Shown here: positions 18,870 through 28,031 of the stretch, piece after piece
How positions within the stretch are numbered: position 1 is the stretch's first letter
Layout: every line of letters starts with the position of its first letter
Origin: Bacillota bacterium
Lineage (GTDB): Bacteria > Bacillota > Clostridia > Lachnospirales > Lachnospiraceae
Assembly: GCA_023435895.1 (NCBI GenBank)
Contig: JAEZLH010000009.1
Span: 1-64,000, forward strand
Direction of reading: 5' to 3'
DNA: 64,000 nt
Program-made: the position numbers and the translations under genes
Notes under the pieces: model-generated
Told to the model about the DNA's origin: nothing
Databases searched by the model: none
The model's input: only the letters and a program-made list of their open reading frames with translations

Positions 18870-19261
18870 TTGTAAATGCCAAACAAAATCTTTGAAAATG
18901 CACCTAATAAAAACTAAAATGTAAAACCATGAGGTATGAAGATTTAAATAATATAATGGGGAAGTGCCTATAAACATCATAAGAAGACTGTTGCATCCTT
19001 CTTTATATATTAATAGGCACTTCCGAGGTATATTAACTTTTATAAATTGGCTTCTCCATTATCGAATTAAATCCGAATGTCAATTATTATAGTGTAGTAA
19101 TCAAATTACACAACGAGAATCTTCTCTTGCTTTCTAACCGAACACCTCGTATTAACCATACGTAACGACTTATAATTTTTGTCTTTCCTGCTGTTTTATC
19201 TTTAAAATCATAAGGTTTCGAGTATCAACAGGGCTTTTGACGCCCGAATCATCACCAATAA
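18870..19261. other. Intergenic region after the GH26-like gene
   Basis: 392 bases between converging genes. It holds a nested hairpin: outer arms GGAAGTGCCTAT (18960-18971) and ATAGGCACTTCC (19013-19024), inner AAGAAG / CTTCTT. No good U tract follows. The rest shows nothing recognisable. Confidence 0.6.
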
Positions 19262-20971
19262 TTAATCATTACTATGGATATTATCATCCTCAATCTTTCT
19301 TACTTTTCCCCCTTGAATAAGATCCTCTGCTCGCTTTAATGCTACATCAATATTTTCACAGATGTTTTTTTCTCCGACCTTTTGGTCAAATCCTGCTTTT
19401 TGCATCATATGCAAGGGCTGCTCCTGTACGTGGGAAAGAATTAAAGTAATTCGATTTTTCTTACAACCCTTTAATACATTATCAAGTGCATGAAGAGCAT
19501 TAATGTCCATCGCCGGTACACTTCTCATTCGTAGAATAACGATTTTTACATGGTTGTTCAACGATATATTCATAAATTTATCTGCAGCTCCAAAGAACAT
19601 TGGTCCATTGATCTCATAGACAAGCGTTCGCTTTGGAACCTTTTTTAGCCGAATCTGCTCAGAACCTTCCTCCGCCATATCGTCATCTTCATTATCATCC
19701 TCAACGTACTTCCAGCTTTGAACATCTGAGACATCCGCCATACGTTTCATAAATAATACTGCTGCCATCAGGATTCCCACTTCAATCGCTACCACCAAAT
19801 CGAATACAACCGTTAGTCCAAAAGTTGTTAGTAAGATTATCATATCACTTTTTGGTGATACCTTTAATAAATGGACAAATTCCCTCCACTCACTCATATT
19901 ATAGGCAACCACAAATAATATAGCTGCTATGGTAGGCATCGGAATCAGTGCGGCAAAAGGCATAAGTACTACTAATATTAATAGCAGAGTTAACGAATGT
20001 ACCATACCGGCAATCGGTGTTCGTCCCCCGTTTTTCACATTTGCTGCAGTTCTTGCAATGGCACCTGTAGCCGGGATTCCGCCAAATAAGCTGGAAAAGA
20101 TATTCCCGGCGCCTTGCGCCACCAGTTCCATATTGGATCGATGCTTACTTCCAATCATTCCATCCGCAACCACACAGGAAAGTAGGGATTCCACTCCTGC
20201 TAATATCGCTATGGTCAGAGCATCCGGCATTACATCCCTAATTATGTTTAAGTTCAACGGAGGAACCTGAAAGGTGGGTGCCTTTGAAGAAATTTCATAT
20301 AAGCTTCCGATAGTATTTACATCTATTTTAAATAGTTTCACCGCTCCGGCAGCAACTATTACTGCGATGAGTGAGGAGGGAATCTTTATACTCACCTTTG
20401 GCCATAGAATTAAAATTAAAAGTGATAGAACTCCCACTAATAGAGCATAAGGGTTAATTGTACGGATGTCTTCTACACATGCAATCAACTTCTCAACCGT
20501 CTCTACCGGCTTTGTATGGAGGCTCAACCCAAGAAAATCCTTTATTTGACCAATTAATATGGTTACTGCGATCCCTAGTGTAAAACCTGTGGTAATGGTG
20601 TAGGGTATAAATCGCAACAGTTTTCCAAATCGCAAAACACCCATTATGATAAGAAAGACACCTGCAAGGATCGTTGCTACCGCCAAGCCCTCCATCCCCC
20701 TGCGTGCAACAATACCTGCCACAATTGTTACAAAGGCAGCAGTAGGTCCTGCTATCTGTACACGGCTTCCTCCCAAAAAAGATATCACAAATCCTGCTAC
20801 AATAGCAGTATAAAGACCCTTTTCCGGCGTTACACCGGATGCTAACGCCAGGGCAATCGATAAGGGTAATGCAATAATAGCAACAATAACACCAGCTACC
20901 ATATCCTTTACAAACTGTTCCTTCGTGTATATTTTCATAACCGAAAACAGCTTCGGTTTTAATCGATTCAT
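19262..20971 (-). CDS. SulP family anion permease with STAS domain
   Basis: A 569-aa inner-membrane transporter of the SulP family (sulfate, bicarbonate or other anions). About a dozen hydrophobic segments span residues 20-420, with IAGPTAAFVTIVAG near TM3 and ATGAIARTAANVKNGGRTP in the core, both family hallmarks. A cytoplasmic STAS domain (about 440-550) follows an acidic linker (EDDNEDDDMAEE). No sulfate-assimilation or carbonic anhydrase gene is adjacent, so the substrate is open. Start ATG has GAGG seven bases upstream. Confidence 0.93.
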   Translation of the reverse strand: MNRLKPKLFSVMKIYTKEQFVKDMVAGVIVAIIALPLSIALALASGVTPEKGLYTAIVAGFVISFLGGSRVQIAGPTAAFVTIVAGIVARRGMEGLAVATILAGVFLIIMGVLRFGKLLRFIPYTITTGFTLGIAVTILIGQIKDFLGLSLHTKPVETVEKLIACVEDIRTINPYALLVGVLSLLILILWPKVSIKIPSSLIAVIVAAGAVKLFKIDVNTIGSLYEISSKAPTFQVPPLNLNIIRDVMPDALTIAILAGVESLLSCVVADGMIGSKHRSNMELVAQGAGNIFSSLFGGIPATGAIARTAANVKNGGRTPIAGMVHSLTLLLILVVLMPFAALIPMPTIAAILFVVAYNMSEWREFVHLLKVSPKSDMIILLTTFGLTVVFDLVVAIEVGILMAAVLFMKRMADVSDVQSWKYVEDDNEDDDMAEEGSEQIRLKKVPKRTLVYEINGPMFFGAADKFMNISLNNHVKIVILRMRSVPAMDINALHALDNVLKGCKKNRITLILSHVQEQPLHMMQKAGFDQKVGEKNICENIDVALKRAEDLIQGGKVRKIEDDNIHSND

Positions 20972-21034
20972 TATTATTCCTCATTTCCTATGTTAAAATC
21001 ACTTTTCTATGGTATTAATGAAAAGCCAAAATCC

Positions 21035-21063
21035 ATCATAGACCTATTTTGTACTGTTTTCAA
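21035..21063 (-). promoter_or_regulatory. Sigma-A promoter of the SulP gene
   Basis: Minus-strand TTGAAA (21063-21058), 17-base spacer, TATGAT (21040-21035), 64 bases before the start codon. Confidence 0.6.
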
Positions 21064-21266
21064 GTAATTAATGTACCTATTGTTGAAATACTGGTATCCC
21101 CTAGCCCACTAATTCTTCACTTTCCCTCATTTCCTTTACATATTATTACATATTCACTAGCCTAGCACATACTTTCCAGTATTTCATCCTAGAAAAAAGT
21201 GATTTGAGTTGTTACAATATTCAAGTAGCTTATGTAAATCATTTACTTTAGTTTGGAGGTTATTAA

Positions 21267-23024
21267 ATGAAGAAAATTGTTTTGATTGTACTGTTATGCC
21301 TTTCGTTAATTGGTATTGGGCTGATAGGTAATCATTATCTTAATACATCAAGTGCCGATCTGTCCTACCCCTCATTTTTATCCTATGTTGATCAAAACAA
21401 GGTGGCGAATGTAATTTTTCATGAGGCAGATAACAATTTTACTGCTAAGTTAAAGGACGACCGCACTAATTATACTGTTCCAAATCCAAAAACAGAGAAT
21501 TTTACTGAGTATCTATTACTTCATAACATTGCAATCGATTATGGTAAAGAAAGTATATTTGTAACGATTCTGAAGGTAGTTTTAATCGGCGGGATTGGGT
21601 TTTTCGTTATTTGGTTTGCACGTAATGGTGGAAATTCCGGCAATCTTATCAAGAATGCCAATAAGAAGAGTTTGAAATCCGCACTGGAACCTAAAAAGAA
21701 GGCAAATCAGGATAATGAAGCACCTGCAATTACTCTGGCTCAGGTAGCTGGTAATGTAGAGGCAAAATCCATGGTGGAAGATATTATCACCTTTATAAAA
21801 GCTCCCGAAAAATATGATGCACTAGGTGCCAGAATGCCGAAGGGACTTCTTCTTTATGGTCCTCCAGGAACAGGTAAGACCCTTATGGCAAAAGCCATCG
21901 CAGGGGAGGCCGGGGTTCCGTTCTATGCCATGAGCGGCTCAGACTTCGTGCAGATGTATGTAGGTGTAGGCGCCAGCAGAATTCGTAATCTATTTAATAA
22001 AGCAAAAAAGAGTGAAAAAGCCGTTATTTTTATCGATGAAATTGATGCGATTGGTAAAAAGAGAGCAAGAAATGCTAATGCAGCCAACGATGAACGTGAT
22101 CAAACCTTAAATGCGTTGCTTACCGAAATGTCAGGCTTTCATGACAATCAGGGCATCATTGTAATCGGTGCAACCAATCGTCTTGACACATTGGATGAAG
22201 CGTTGCTTCGTCCCGGACGTTTTGACCGCCATATTGAAATTGGTCTGCCCGATGTGAATGCAAGAAAACATATCCTATCGCTTTATGCCAGAAAGAAACC
22301 ACTTTCTGATGACGTTAATTTGGATAACGTTGCAAAATCCACCGTTTGCTTTAGCGGAGCAATGCTTGAGAACTTAATGAATGAGTCTGCAATTATGGCC
22401 GCCAACAGTATGGACTCCGTAATTAGAAATGAGCATATAGAAAAAGCATTCTATACCGTTATCGCAGGAGCTCCAAAGACAGACCGTAGCTACATTACGG
22501 ATCAGGAACGGAAGATTACAGCCTATCACGAGGCGGGGCATGCACTTGCCACCACTCTCCTGCTGCCAGAACATTATATTTCAAAGGTAACCATTATTCC
22601 TAGTGTTCGAGGTGCAGGCGGCTTTAACTTAAGTATTCCAAAAGACACCATGTTCCAGACACAGCGCCAGCTCAAATCCTCCATACAGGTTCTTCTTGCG
22701 GGAAGGGTTGCTGAGGAGCTGATTTTTGGAAGCGAAGAGATCACAACCGGAGCAAGCAATGATATTTCAAAAGCTTCCAAAATGATAGTAGATTACCTTA
22801 ATAAATACGGAATGGATTCTGAAATGGGTTTATTCAGCATTGAAGCTCTAGAAGAAGGACATGACAGTAAATTATTAGAGAAATGCCGTACCTTAATGAA
22901 CCAGTCCTATGATGAAATAAAAAGTTTGATGAAAGACAATCTATCGATGTTGGAAAACATCACACAGGAACTCCTAGAAAAAGAATCTTTAAACGGAGAA
23001 GATATCGAAAGAATCTGTGCATAA
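21267..23024 (+). CDS. FtsH-like membrane AAA+ zinc metalloprotease
   Basis: A 585-aa membrane protease. TM1 at about 4-22, an extracytoplasmic FtsH_ext-like domain (30-92), TM2 at about 98-117. The AAA+ module has Walker A GPPGTGKT (198-205), Walker B IFIDEID, and an SRH segment with two Arg (RPGRFDRH). The peptidase zinc site is HEAGH (420-424) with the later Asp in TTGASND. It is shorter and more diverged than housekeeping FtsH (around 600-700 aa), lacking the usual long C-terminal tail, so it is probably a paralogue. Monocistronic: ATG behind GGAGG, terminator after. Confidence 0.9.
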   Translation: MKKIVLIVLLCLSLIGIGLIGNHYLNTSSADLSYPSFLSYVDQNKVANVIFHEADNNFTAKLKDDRTNYTVPNPKTENFTEYLLLHNIAIDYGKESIFVTILKVVLIGGIGFFVIWFARNGGNSGNLIKNANKKSLKSALEPKKKANQDNEAPAITLAQVAGNVEAKSMVEDIITFIKAPEKYDALGARMPKGLLLYGPPGTGKTLMAKAIAGEAGVPFYAMSGSDFVQMYVGVGASRIRNLFNKAKKSEKAVIFIDEIDAIGKKRARNANAANDERDQTLNALLTEMSGFHDNQGIIVIGATNRLDTLDEALLRPGRFDRHIEIGLPDVNARKHILSLYARKKPLSDDVNLDNVAKSTVCFSGAMLENLMNESAIMAANSMDSVIRNEHIEKAFYTVIAGAPKTDRSYITDQERKITAYHEAGHALATTLLLPEHYISKVTIIPSVRGAGGFNLSIPKDTMFQTQRQLKSSIQVLLAGRVAEELIFGSEEITTGASNDISKASKMIVDYLNKYGMDSEMGLFSIEALEEGHDSKLLEKCRTLMNQSYDEIKSLMKDNLSMLENITQELLEKESLNGEDIERICA

Positions 23025-23043
23025 TAAAAATATTTATAAAACA

Positions 23044-23082
23044 AAAAATCTCAAAGCATTTTATACGGCTTTGAGATTTTTT
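23044..23082. terminator. Bidirectional terminator between ftsH-like and motB
   Basis: AAAAATCTCAAAGC pairs with GCTTTGAGATTTTTT around a ten-base loop. T runs on both strands serve the converging genes. Confidence 0.9.
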
Positions 23083-23156
23083 AAATCCATAATTTTTAAA
23101 TCCATAATTTTTAATACATGACGGATAACAAGCTTCCTATATAGTTATACCAAACA

Positions 23157-23942
23157 TTACTTATTTGGTGCCTTCGTTGGTTGTACACCCCTTGTATTAC
23201 CATACAGTACTGTAATCTCAACTCTTCTATTCTTCTTTCGACCTTCCACTGTGCTATTGGTTGCCTTAGGATGATATTCCCCGTATCCCACTGGAGATAG
23301 GCGATCGCCCGCTATATCCTTCTTAGCCAAAAATTCCGCTACATTTGCTGATCTAGCTGCTGACAACTGCCAATTAGAAGAATAAATACTCGTAGAACTG
23401 AGCGGAATGTTATCCGTATAACCCTCAATCAGAATAGCGTTGTTCACTCTATTAAGAAATTTTGAAATAGTCTCCAGACCCTTCATTAAATCTTGCTTAA
23501 GCGTTGCACTTCCACTATCAAATAACGCATCATTAGAAAATGTAATGGTTAAACCTCTATCTGTTATGCCGGTTCCTACCGCATCCGTTATATTTAAATC
23601 ATCAATAATATTATCCACGCCTTCTTCTAAGTTCTTCATCTCGTCCTTAGACCCAATGGTGGTCTTTCCACTGTTTGGCGCTGGTGTAGGGATATAGGGA
23701 TAATCATGAATTGTGTTTCCATTTCCATCCAGTATCCCATCATTTCCATCGAAAACACCTGTACCATTACCATCACCTAAGGATTGATTTAACGCTTCCG
23801 CCAATGAATGAAATTTTGCCTGGTCTACATTACTGATGGCATATAGAACGATAAATAATGCCAGCAACAGGGTAATCATATCGGCGTAGGTTAAAAGCCA
23901 TCTCTCACCGTTCTCCTTCTTCTGTTTGACCTTCTTTTTCAT
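23157..23942 (-). CDS. motB: Flagellar motor stator protein MotB
   Basis: A 261-aa stator subunit. A positively charged N-terminus precedes one membrane helix (about 15-38) with the proton/ion-binding Asp21 (TYADMITLL). A low-complexity Gly/Asn/Pro linker follows, then an OmpA-like peptidoglycan-binding domain (about 130-250, with GYTDNIP and NRRVEI). The gene overlaps the motA end by 38 bases; there is no later Met that would keep the ion-binding helix, so the overlap is real. Confidence 0.95.
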   Translation of the reverse strand: MKKKVKQKKENGERWLLTYADMITLLLALFIVLYAISNVDQAKFHSLAEALNQSLGDGNGTGVFDGNDGILDGNGNTIHDYPYIPTPAPNSGKTTIGSKDEMKNLEEGVDNIIDDLNITDAVGTGITDRGLTITFSNDALFDSGSATLKQDLMKGLETISKFLNRVNNAILIEGYTDNIPLSSTSIYSSNWQLSAARSANVAEFLAKKDIAGDRLSPVGYGEYHPKATNSTVEGRKKNRRVEITVLYGNTRGVQPTKAPNK

Positions 23943-24687
23943 CCTCTAAGTATCCTTTCAGCTGTTCTCTCATAAATGCCGGATTTGAACCTCCACGAAG
24001 TAATTGAATGCCTTCCAGCATCATATTCTTCGCCATAACATCATCAGCACTCAGTTCCTTTAGTTTCACTGCCATAGGTAAATACACAAGATTCGCAAAT
24101 GCAACACCATAAAGGGTAGCGATAAATGCCACACCAATCTTATGACCCAATTCGCTTACATCTCCTCCTAATTCACCAAGAACGCTTACAAGTCCCATTA
24201 CGGTACCGATAACACCCATGGTAGGAGAATAACCACCTGCACCTTCAAAGACAGCAATTGCCTTCTCATTCTCATGTTCCATATTAATGATTCTGGTTTC
24301 AAGAATCTGTCTTACGACTTCTTCATCCGCACCATCGATTACCAAACGGAGCCCTGTTACAATGAATTCATCCATTTCCCGATTCTCTAGTTCCTGCTCC
24401 AGCGCAAGTAGGCCATCCTTACGAGCTACTGTTGATAACGCCATAAAGGTATTGAGTATTTCTACACGGTCGACTTTCTTGCTACGAAATACCTTTCCTA
24501 ATGAGGATGGTATTTTTCTCAAGGAACTGGTAGGAAAAGAAAGTCCAACCGCACCAATTGTACCACCAAATACAATCATTGCAGCAGTATACTGCCATAA
24601 TGATGCTAAACTGCCTCCCTCTGCAAGAAACGCTGCAATCATCATAAAAAATCCAAAAATCAAACTTAGTAATGCCGCTATATCCAT
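23905..24687 (-). CDS. motA: Flagellar motor stator protein MotA
   Basis: A 260-aa stator subunit with four membrane helices: two near the N-terminus (about 1-20, 30-50) and two late (about 145-200). The conserved late segment PTMGVIGTVMGLV and the charged cytoplasmic loop fit MotA. The ATG is preceded by GGAGG. Transcribed with motB. No other flagellar genes are in the window. The tail beyond the last helix is acidic and Lys-rich. Confidence 0.95.
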   Translation of the reverse strand: MDIAALLSLIFGFFMMIAAFLAEGGSLASLWQYTAAMIVFGGTIGAVGLSFPTSSLRKIPSSLGKVFRSKKVDRVEILNTFMALSTVARKDGLLALEQELENREMDEFIVTGLRLVIDGADEEVVRQILETRIINMEHENEKAIAVFEGAGGYSPTMGVIGTVMGLVSVLGELGGDVSELGHKIGVAFIATLYGVAFANLVYLPMAVKLKELSADDVMAKNMMLEGIQLLRGGSNPAFMREQLKGYLEDEKEGQTEEGER

Positions 24688-24948
24688 TCTGATATCCTCC
24701 GGTTGTTTTATAACTTTTTCTTGTGTAACTCATTCTATAGGAAATGCTTTCAAGAAGCCATTTATAGTTATTGAATTTTTTCTTAAAGATTCCTTTATCG
24801 TCTTTGTAATATATTTATCGACAATAACTTATCTAAGCATAATATGTTTTAGCAATAAATAACTAATAATATTTTCCTATTTTCACACTACTTTTTCTCA
24901 TATTGTCAGCATTAAGTAGTTGCATTCTCTATCAAAGTAAAGAACAAA

Positions 24949-26967
24949 CTACTTACTATTTCTGTTTAAATAATAAAACTCCTGTTCTTTCCCCTTTTTG
25001 TCAAACACATTGTTATATCCCACATAACGATATTCCTTAACCTTATCACTAAGTGGTGTGCTCTCAGAATAGGTATGTAAAACATCCTCCTTATCAATGT
25101 AATATAAACCACTCATTACGGGTATCTCCTGCCTTAATTCATTGAGATACTGATTATATGCTGTACCATTTAAGCCTGCACTCTTTAATAGATAGGAGGA
25201 GAGATAATTTGCGCTCATCTTATCCACATTCTCCTTCTGAATATCATAATTAGCCCACATAATAAACGGAACCTGATATTTATGGAACATTTCATCCTTA
25301 TCCGCAAGCTTTCCCTGGTTCTCCAAAAGATTGTATATTTCAGAATAGGCGATTGGCTGATGATCTCCAAACATTAAAATAATAGTAGGTTCATCCTGCT
25401 TTGAGAAATAGTCAATCAAATATTGAAACGCTTTATCCGACTCTCGCACCAAACTTAAATACTGGCTGGTTGCACCGAATTCCGGATAGTCTGTCAACTT
25501 CACTGTATTTTCATCATCAAATAGCTGTGCTGTGGAATATCCACCATGGTTTTGCATGGTAACATCAAAGATAAATAAGGGCTTGTCCTTCCCTTTTTGT
25601 TTATACTGTTCAATTATTTTCTTATAACTTTCCTTATCACTAATGAAAGAGCGGATTAATGAAGGATTTTTAAAGTCTTCCATGGAAAGGAACTCGTCAA
25701 AACCTAGAAGCGGATAGACGATATCTCTCTTATAATCACTGCGGATATAGGGATGCATCGCAATATTATAATAGCCCTGATCTTTCAGCGTTCTTGCTAG
25801 TGAATCGGTGGGCTTCGTAACAAATTGCTGATATGGCACGCTATTCTGAGGCATAACCGCCATACTATTACCAGTTAAAAATTCATACTCCGTATCACTG
25901 GTTCCCCCTCCAAATACAGATACAAATAAGCTTCCCTTCACGGTATTTTTCTCAAGTGCTCTGATATTCGGAAGAAAATCCATGTTCGTATTCATATCGG
26001 TTACCAGATTCAAATCGGAAAATGCTTCATTCATAATGACAATAATATTTGGCTTCTCTTTCGTATTACTTGGTTCCGACTTATTAACCGCCCCTAATAT
26101 TTGGTTCACTTTACCAGAAGAATACCCTTCCGGTTCTTCCATACTCATAGCCTTCACATTTGCAACAAAGCCGAACGCAGTACCATAACTGGAATAGGTA
26201 TATTTGGGTGCAAAATAATCAATTACTCTAATCTTGGATTTGATCAAATCCGTTCCAAAAAACAGATTAAATATGTATGCGGCAAATACAATATAACTTG
26301 CCATCACGATAACACGGTTGATGATGGAAGGTCTTCTTTCTTTTTTCTCAAGCTTCATAGACATAACAAACAGTATGAACATCAAGAGGGTTGAAACAAG
26401 GAAGCCTTCACTAAAACTTACGGAATAATTTGAGGCTACGCTCATTCCTGTATGCCATGCCAATAAGTCACTGGGTATTACCGGATTTCCTCGAAACAAA
26501 AATACAAAATAGTTTAACAAGGACGCTGTATAGATGGCTGTATTGCAAATGATAAGGGTTATCTTGCTATCTCTTACCAGCGAAAAGATAAGATAATATA
26601 TAATCGCATACCAAATCAAATTATATAAGGAGTAGCTTTTAAACATATCCGGGTTAAAATTACTTACCATAATCTCAACGATTAAAAATGACATAACTGG
26701 TGCCGTAATTAGCAATAGCGCTTCTATCCAGCGAGAAAACTTCTTATAGAAAGCTCGAACCTTATTTATCTCTAGGACTGCTAATATCGTCATTACAATC
26801 CATACTATCGTTATAAAATAGGTTGAAGGTCTTTTCAACGCAGTCACCGCATCTTGCTTTAGATAAACAAATAAAACAAATAGAAAACCAATTCCCATCA
26901 GATATACTGGTATCCGATCAAGCTTACTAAGACGAAATTTAATTTCGAACTTCTTATTTTCTTCCAT
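24949..26967 (-). CDS. LTA synthase family phosphoglycerol transferase (sulfatase fold)
   Basis: A 672-aa membrane enzyme. Five or more membrane helices lie within residues about 15-220, followed by an extracellular sulfatase-fold domain. Active-site features: NIIVIMNEAFSD (metal-binding Glu), a putative nucleophile Thr in FGGGTSDTEYEFLTG, and FGDHQP near the end. LtaS-type enzymes polymerise glycerol phosphate from phosphatidylglycerol onto lipid anchors; related clostridial proteins modify other glycopolymers. Start is uncertain among three in-frame starts; ATG 26967 has AAGGA at a suitable distance. It lies downstream of the hydrogenase operon with no overlap. Confidence 0.88.
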   Translation of the reverse strand: MEENKKFEIKFRLSKLDRIPVYLMGIGFLFVLFVYLKQDAVTALKRPSTYFITIVWIVMTILAVLEINKVRAFYKKFSRWIEALLLITAPVMSFLIVEIMVSNFNPDMFKSYSLYNLIWYAIIYYLIFSLVRDSKITLIICNTAIYTASLLNYFVFLFRGNPVIPSDLLAWHTGMSVASNYSVSFSEGFLVSTLLMFILFVMSMKLEKKERRPSIINRVIVMASYIVFAAYIFNLFFGTDLIKSKIRVIDYFAPKYTYSSYGTAFGFVANVKAMSMEEPEGYSSGKVNQILGAVNKSEPSNTKEKPNIIVIMNEAFSDLNLVTDMNTNMDFLPNIRALEKNTVKGSLFVSVFGGGTSDTEYEFLTGNSMAVMPQNSVPYQQFVTKPTDSLARTLKDQGYYNIAMHPYIRSDYKRDIVYPLLGFDEFLSMEDFKNPSLIRSFISDKESYKKIIEQYKQKGKDKPLFIFDVTMQNHGGYSTAQLFDDENTVKLTDYPEFGATSQYLSLVRESDKAFQYLIDYFSKQDEPTIILMFGDHQPIAYSEIYNLLENQGKLADKDEMFHKYQVPFIMWANYDIQKENVDKMSANYLSSYLLKSAGLNGTAYNQYLNELRQEIPVMSGLYYIDKEDVLHTYSESTPLSDKVKEYRYVGYNNVFDKKGKEQEFYYLNRNSK

Positions 26968-27130
26968 AAGTTCCTTATCCCTCATTTTCCAAGTAATAAC
27001 CACTCACTCTTATACGAATGATATCATATCATAATTTGACAAAAAATTATAGTACTGATTATACGCTTTCTTACCATATTAGAAAAGATGAATCCTCTGT
27101 CAATAAATCCTTTTGTTACTTTTCATCCCG

Positions 27131-27568
27131 TTATTTCAACTTACCCACTATTGGAATCCCTTCTAGAACATTCATTATCCCTCCATGACAGATCATAAAA
27201 TCCTCACTGTGATTTTGTCCTGCCAAGAGACCAAAATGCATTCCTCCTGTCCACACGGGCTTATTTGTTACGTCATATACATTGCCATTTACCCCTACAT
27301 AGGCCGGCTTTCCATCCCGCCCATTGTATAAAGCCAGCTCTTCTATAGTAAATTCCTTTAAGGGTTCAGTAATAATCTCCTCACTGATTTGTTGATCACT
27401 CAATTGATTCACCGTTACCAGTTTATATAATTCCTCCACCGCTTCCAACATCTTTATCTCATAAGCCTTTTTTTGATGCTCTGTTTTTCCAATGGAGTGA
27501 AGCTGGCTGGAATGGGATACTTCCATTACAATCTCATTAATTCTATTCTTTAATTCCTTCTCTTCCAT
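27131..27568 (-). CDS. Cytochrome b5-like heme-binding domain protein, hydrogenase operon
   Basis: A 145-aa soluble protein. Residues 1-65 form a charged helical region; about 70-145 is a cytochrome b5-like heme/steroid-binding domain (FTIEELALYNG, YVGVNGNVYDVT, GGMHFGLLAGQ, ending PIVGKLK). No signal peptide or membrane helix is present. It overlaps the hydrogenase protease gene by 26 bases and so is the last gene of the hydrogenase operon. It may carry electrons to or from the hydrogenase, which is inference from position. His and Cys in the last third (CHGG) could contribute to heme ligation. Confidence 0.85.
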   Translation of the reverse strand: MEEKELKNRINEIVMEVSHSSQLHSIGKTEHQKKAYEIKMLEAVEELYKLVTVNQLSDQQISEEIITEPLKEFTIEELALYNGRDGKPAYVGVNGNVYDVTNKPVWTGGMHFGLLAGQNHSEDFMICHGGIMNVLEGIPIVGKLK

Positions 27569-28031
27569 TCACATTTCCCTCAACTATGTTTGTATTAATC
27601 GAACCAATTAATTTCAAGGATGTTCTTATGCATAAGTCAAATTGCTTACGGAGCTCATTACTAATCCCATGACGAAACTGGATATCTCCGATCTGTACCC
27701 CAAGTATCTCTCCTCTCACTTTTGGCATGTACAATTTAAGCATATCCAGGAAGCTGATACTATGACCCATAGCAGGTTTATTACCTGATATAATACTATC
27801 TATGGAAAAACGGGTTACTTCCCCCACCTTCTTCCCAAAATCAGAAGCATCCAAAATAATGATATAATCTTCTTCCTTGATACAATTCATACAGTAACCG
27901 ACATCCGTTTCACCATAGATTACTTCAATGCCCATTTTCGTTAGTTCTTCCTGCATTGCATCGGCTAAATATATAGCAATCCCATCATCCCCCATAAGAA
28001 CATTGCCTATGGCCAGCAATTTAATTTTCAT
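27543..28031 (-). CDS. [NiFe] hydrogenase maturation endopeptidase
   Basis: A 162-aa HyaD/HybD-family protease that trims the C-terminus of the large subunit once nickel is in place. The N-terminal GNVLMGDDGI holds the first metal ligand position (Asp16), DASD the second and GHS the third. It overlaps the large-subunit gene by four bases (ATGA) and the b5 gene by 26. Its substrate tail is visible in the upstream gene. Confidence 0.93.
   Translation of the reverse strand: MKIKLLAIGNVLMGDDGIAIYLADAMQEELTKMGIEVIYGETDVGYCMNCIKEEDYIIILDASDFGKKVGEVTRFSIDSIISGNKPAMGHSISFLDMLKLYMPKVRGEILGVQIGDIQFRHGISNELRKQFDLCIRTSLKLIGSINTNIVEGNVNGREGIKE

Noticed and set aside
20493..20984. Cys-rich minus-strand frame within the SulP gene
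   Set aside because: Shadow of the SulP frame; the apparent Cys richness comes from reading a hydrophobic gene out of frame.
24287..24862. Long plus-strand open frame opposite motA
   Set aside because: Antisense to a clear MotA gene, lacks a ribosome site and has the composition of a shadow frame.
24688..24948. Sigma-D (flagellar) promoter before motA
   Set aside because: CGATAA -10-like copies are present but no TAAA lies at 14-16 bases upstream of either.
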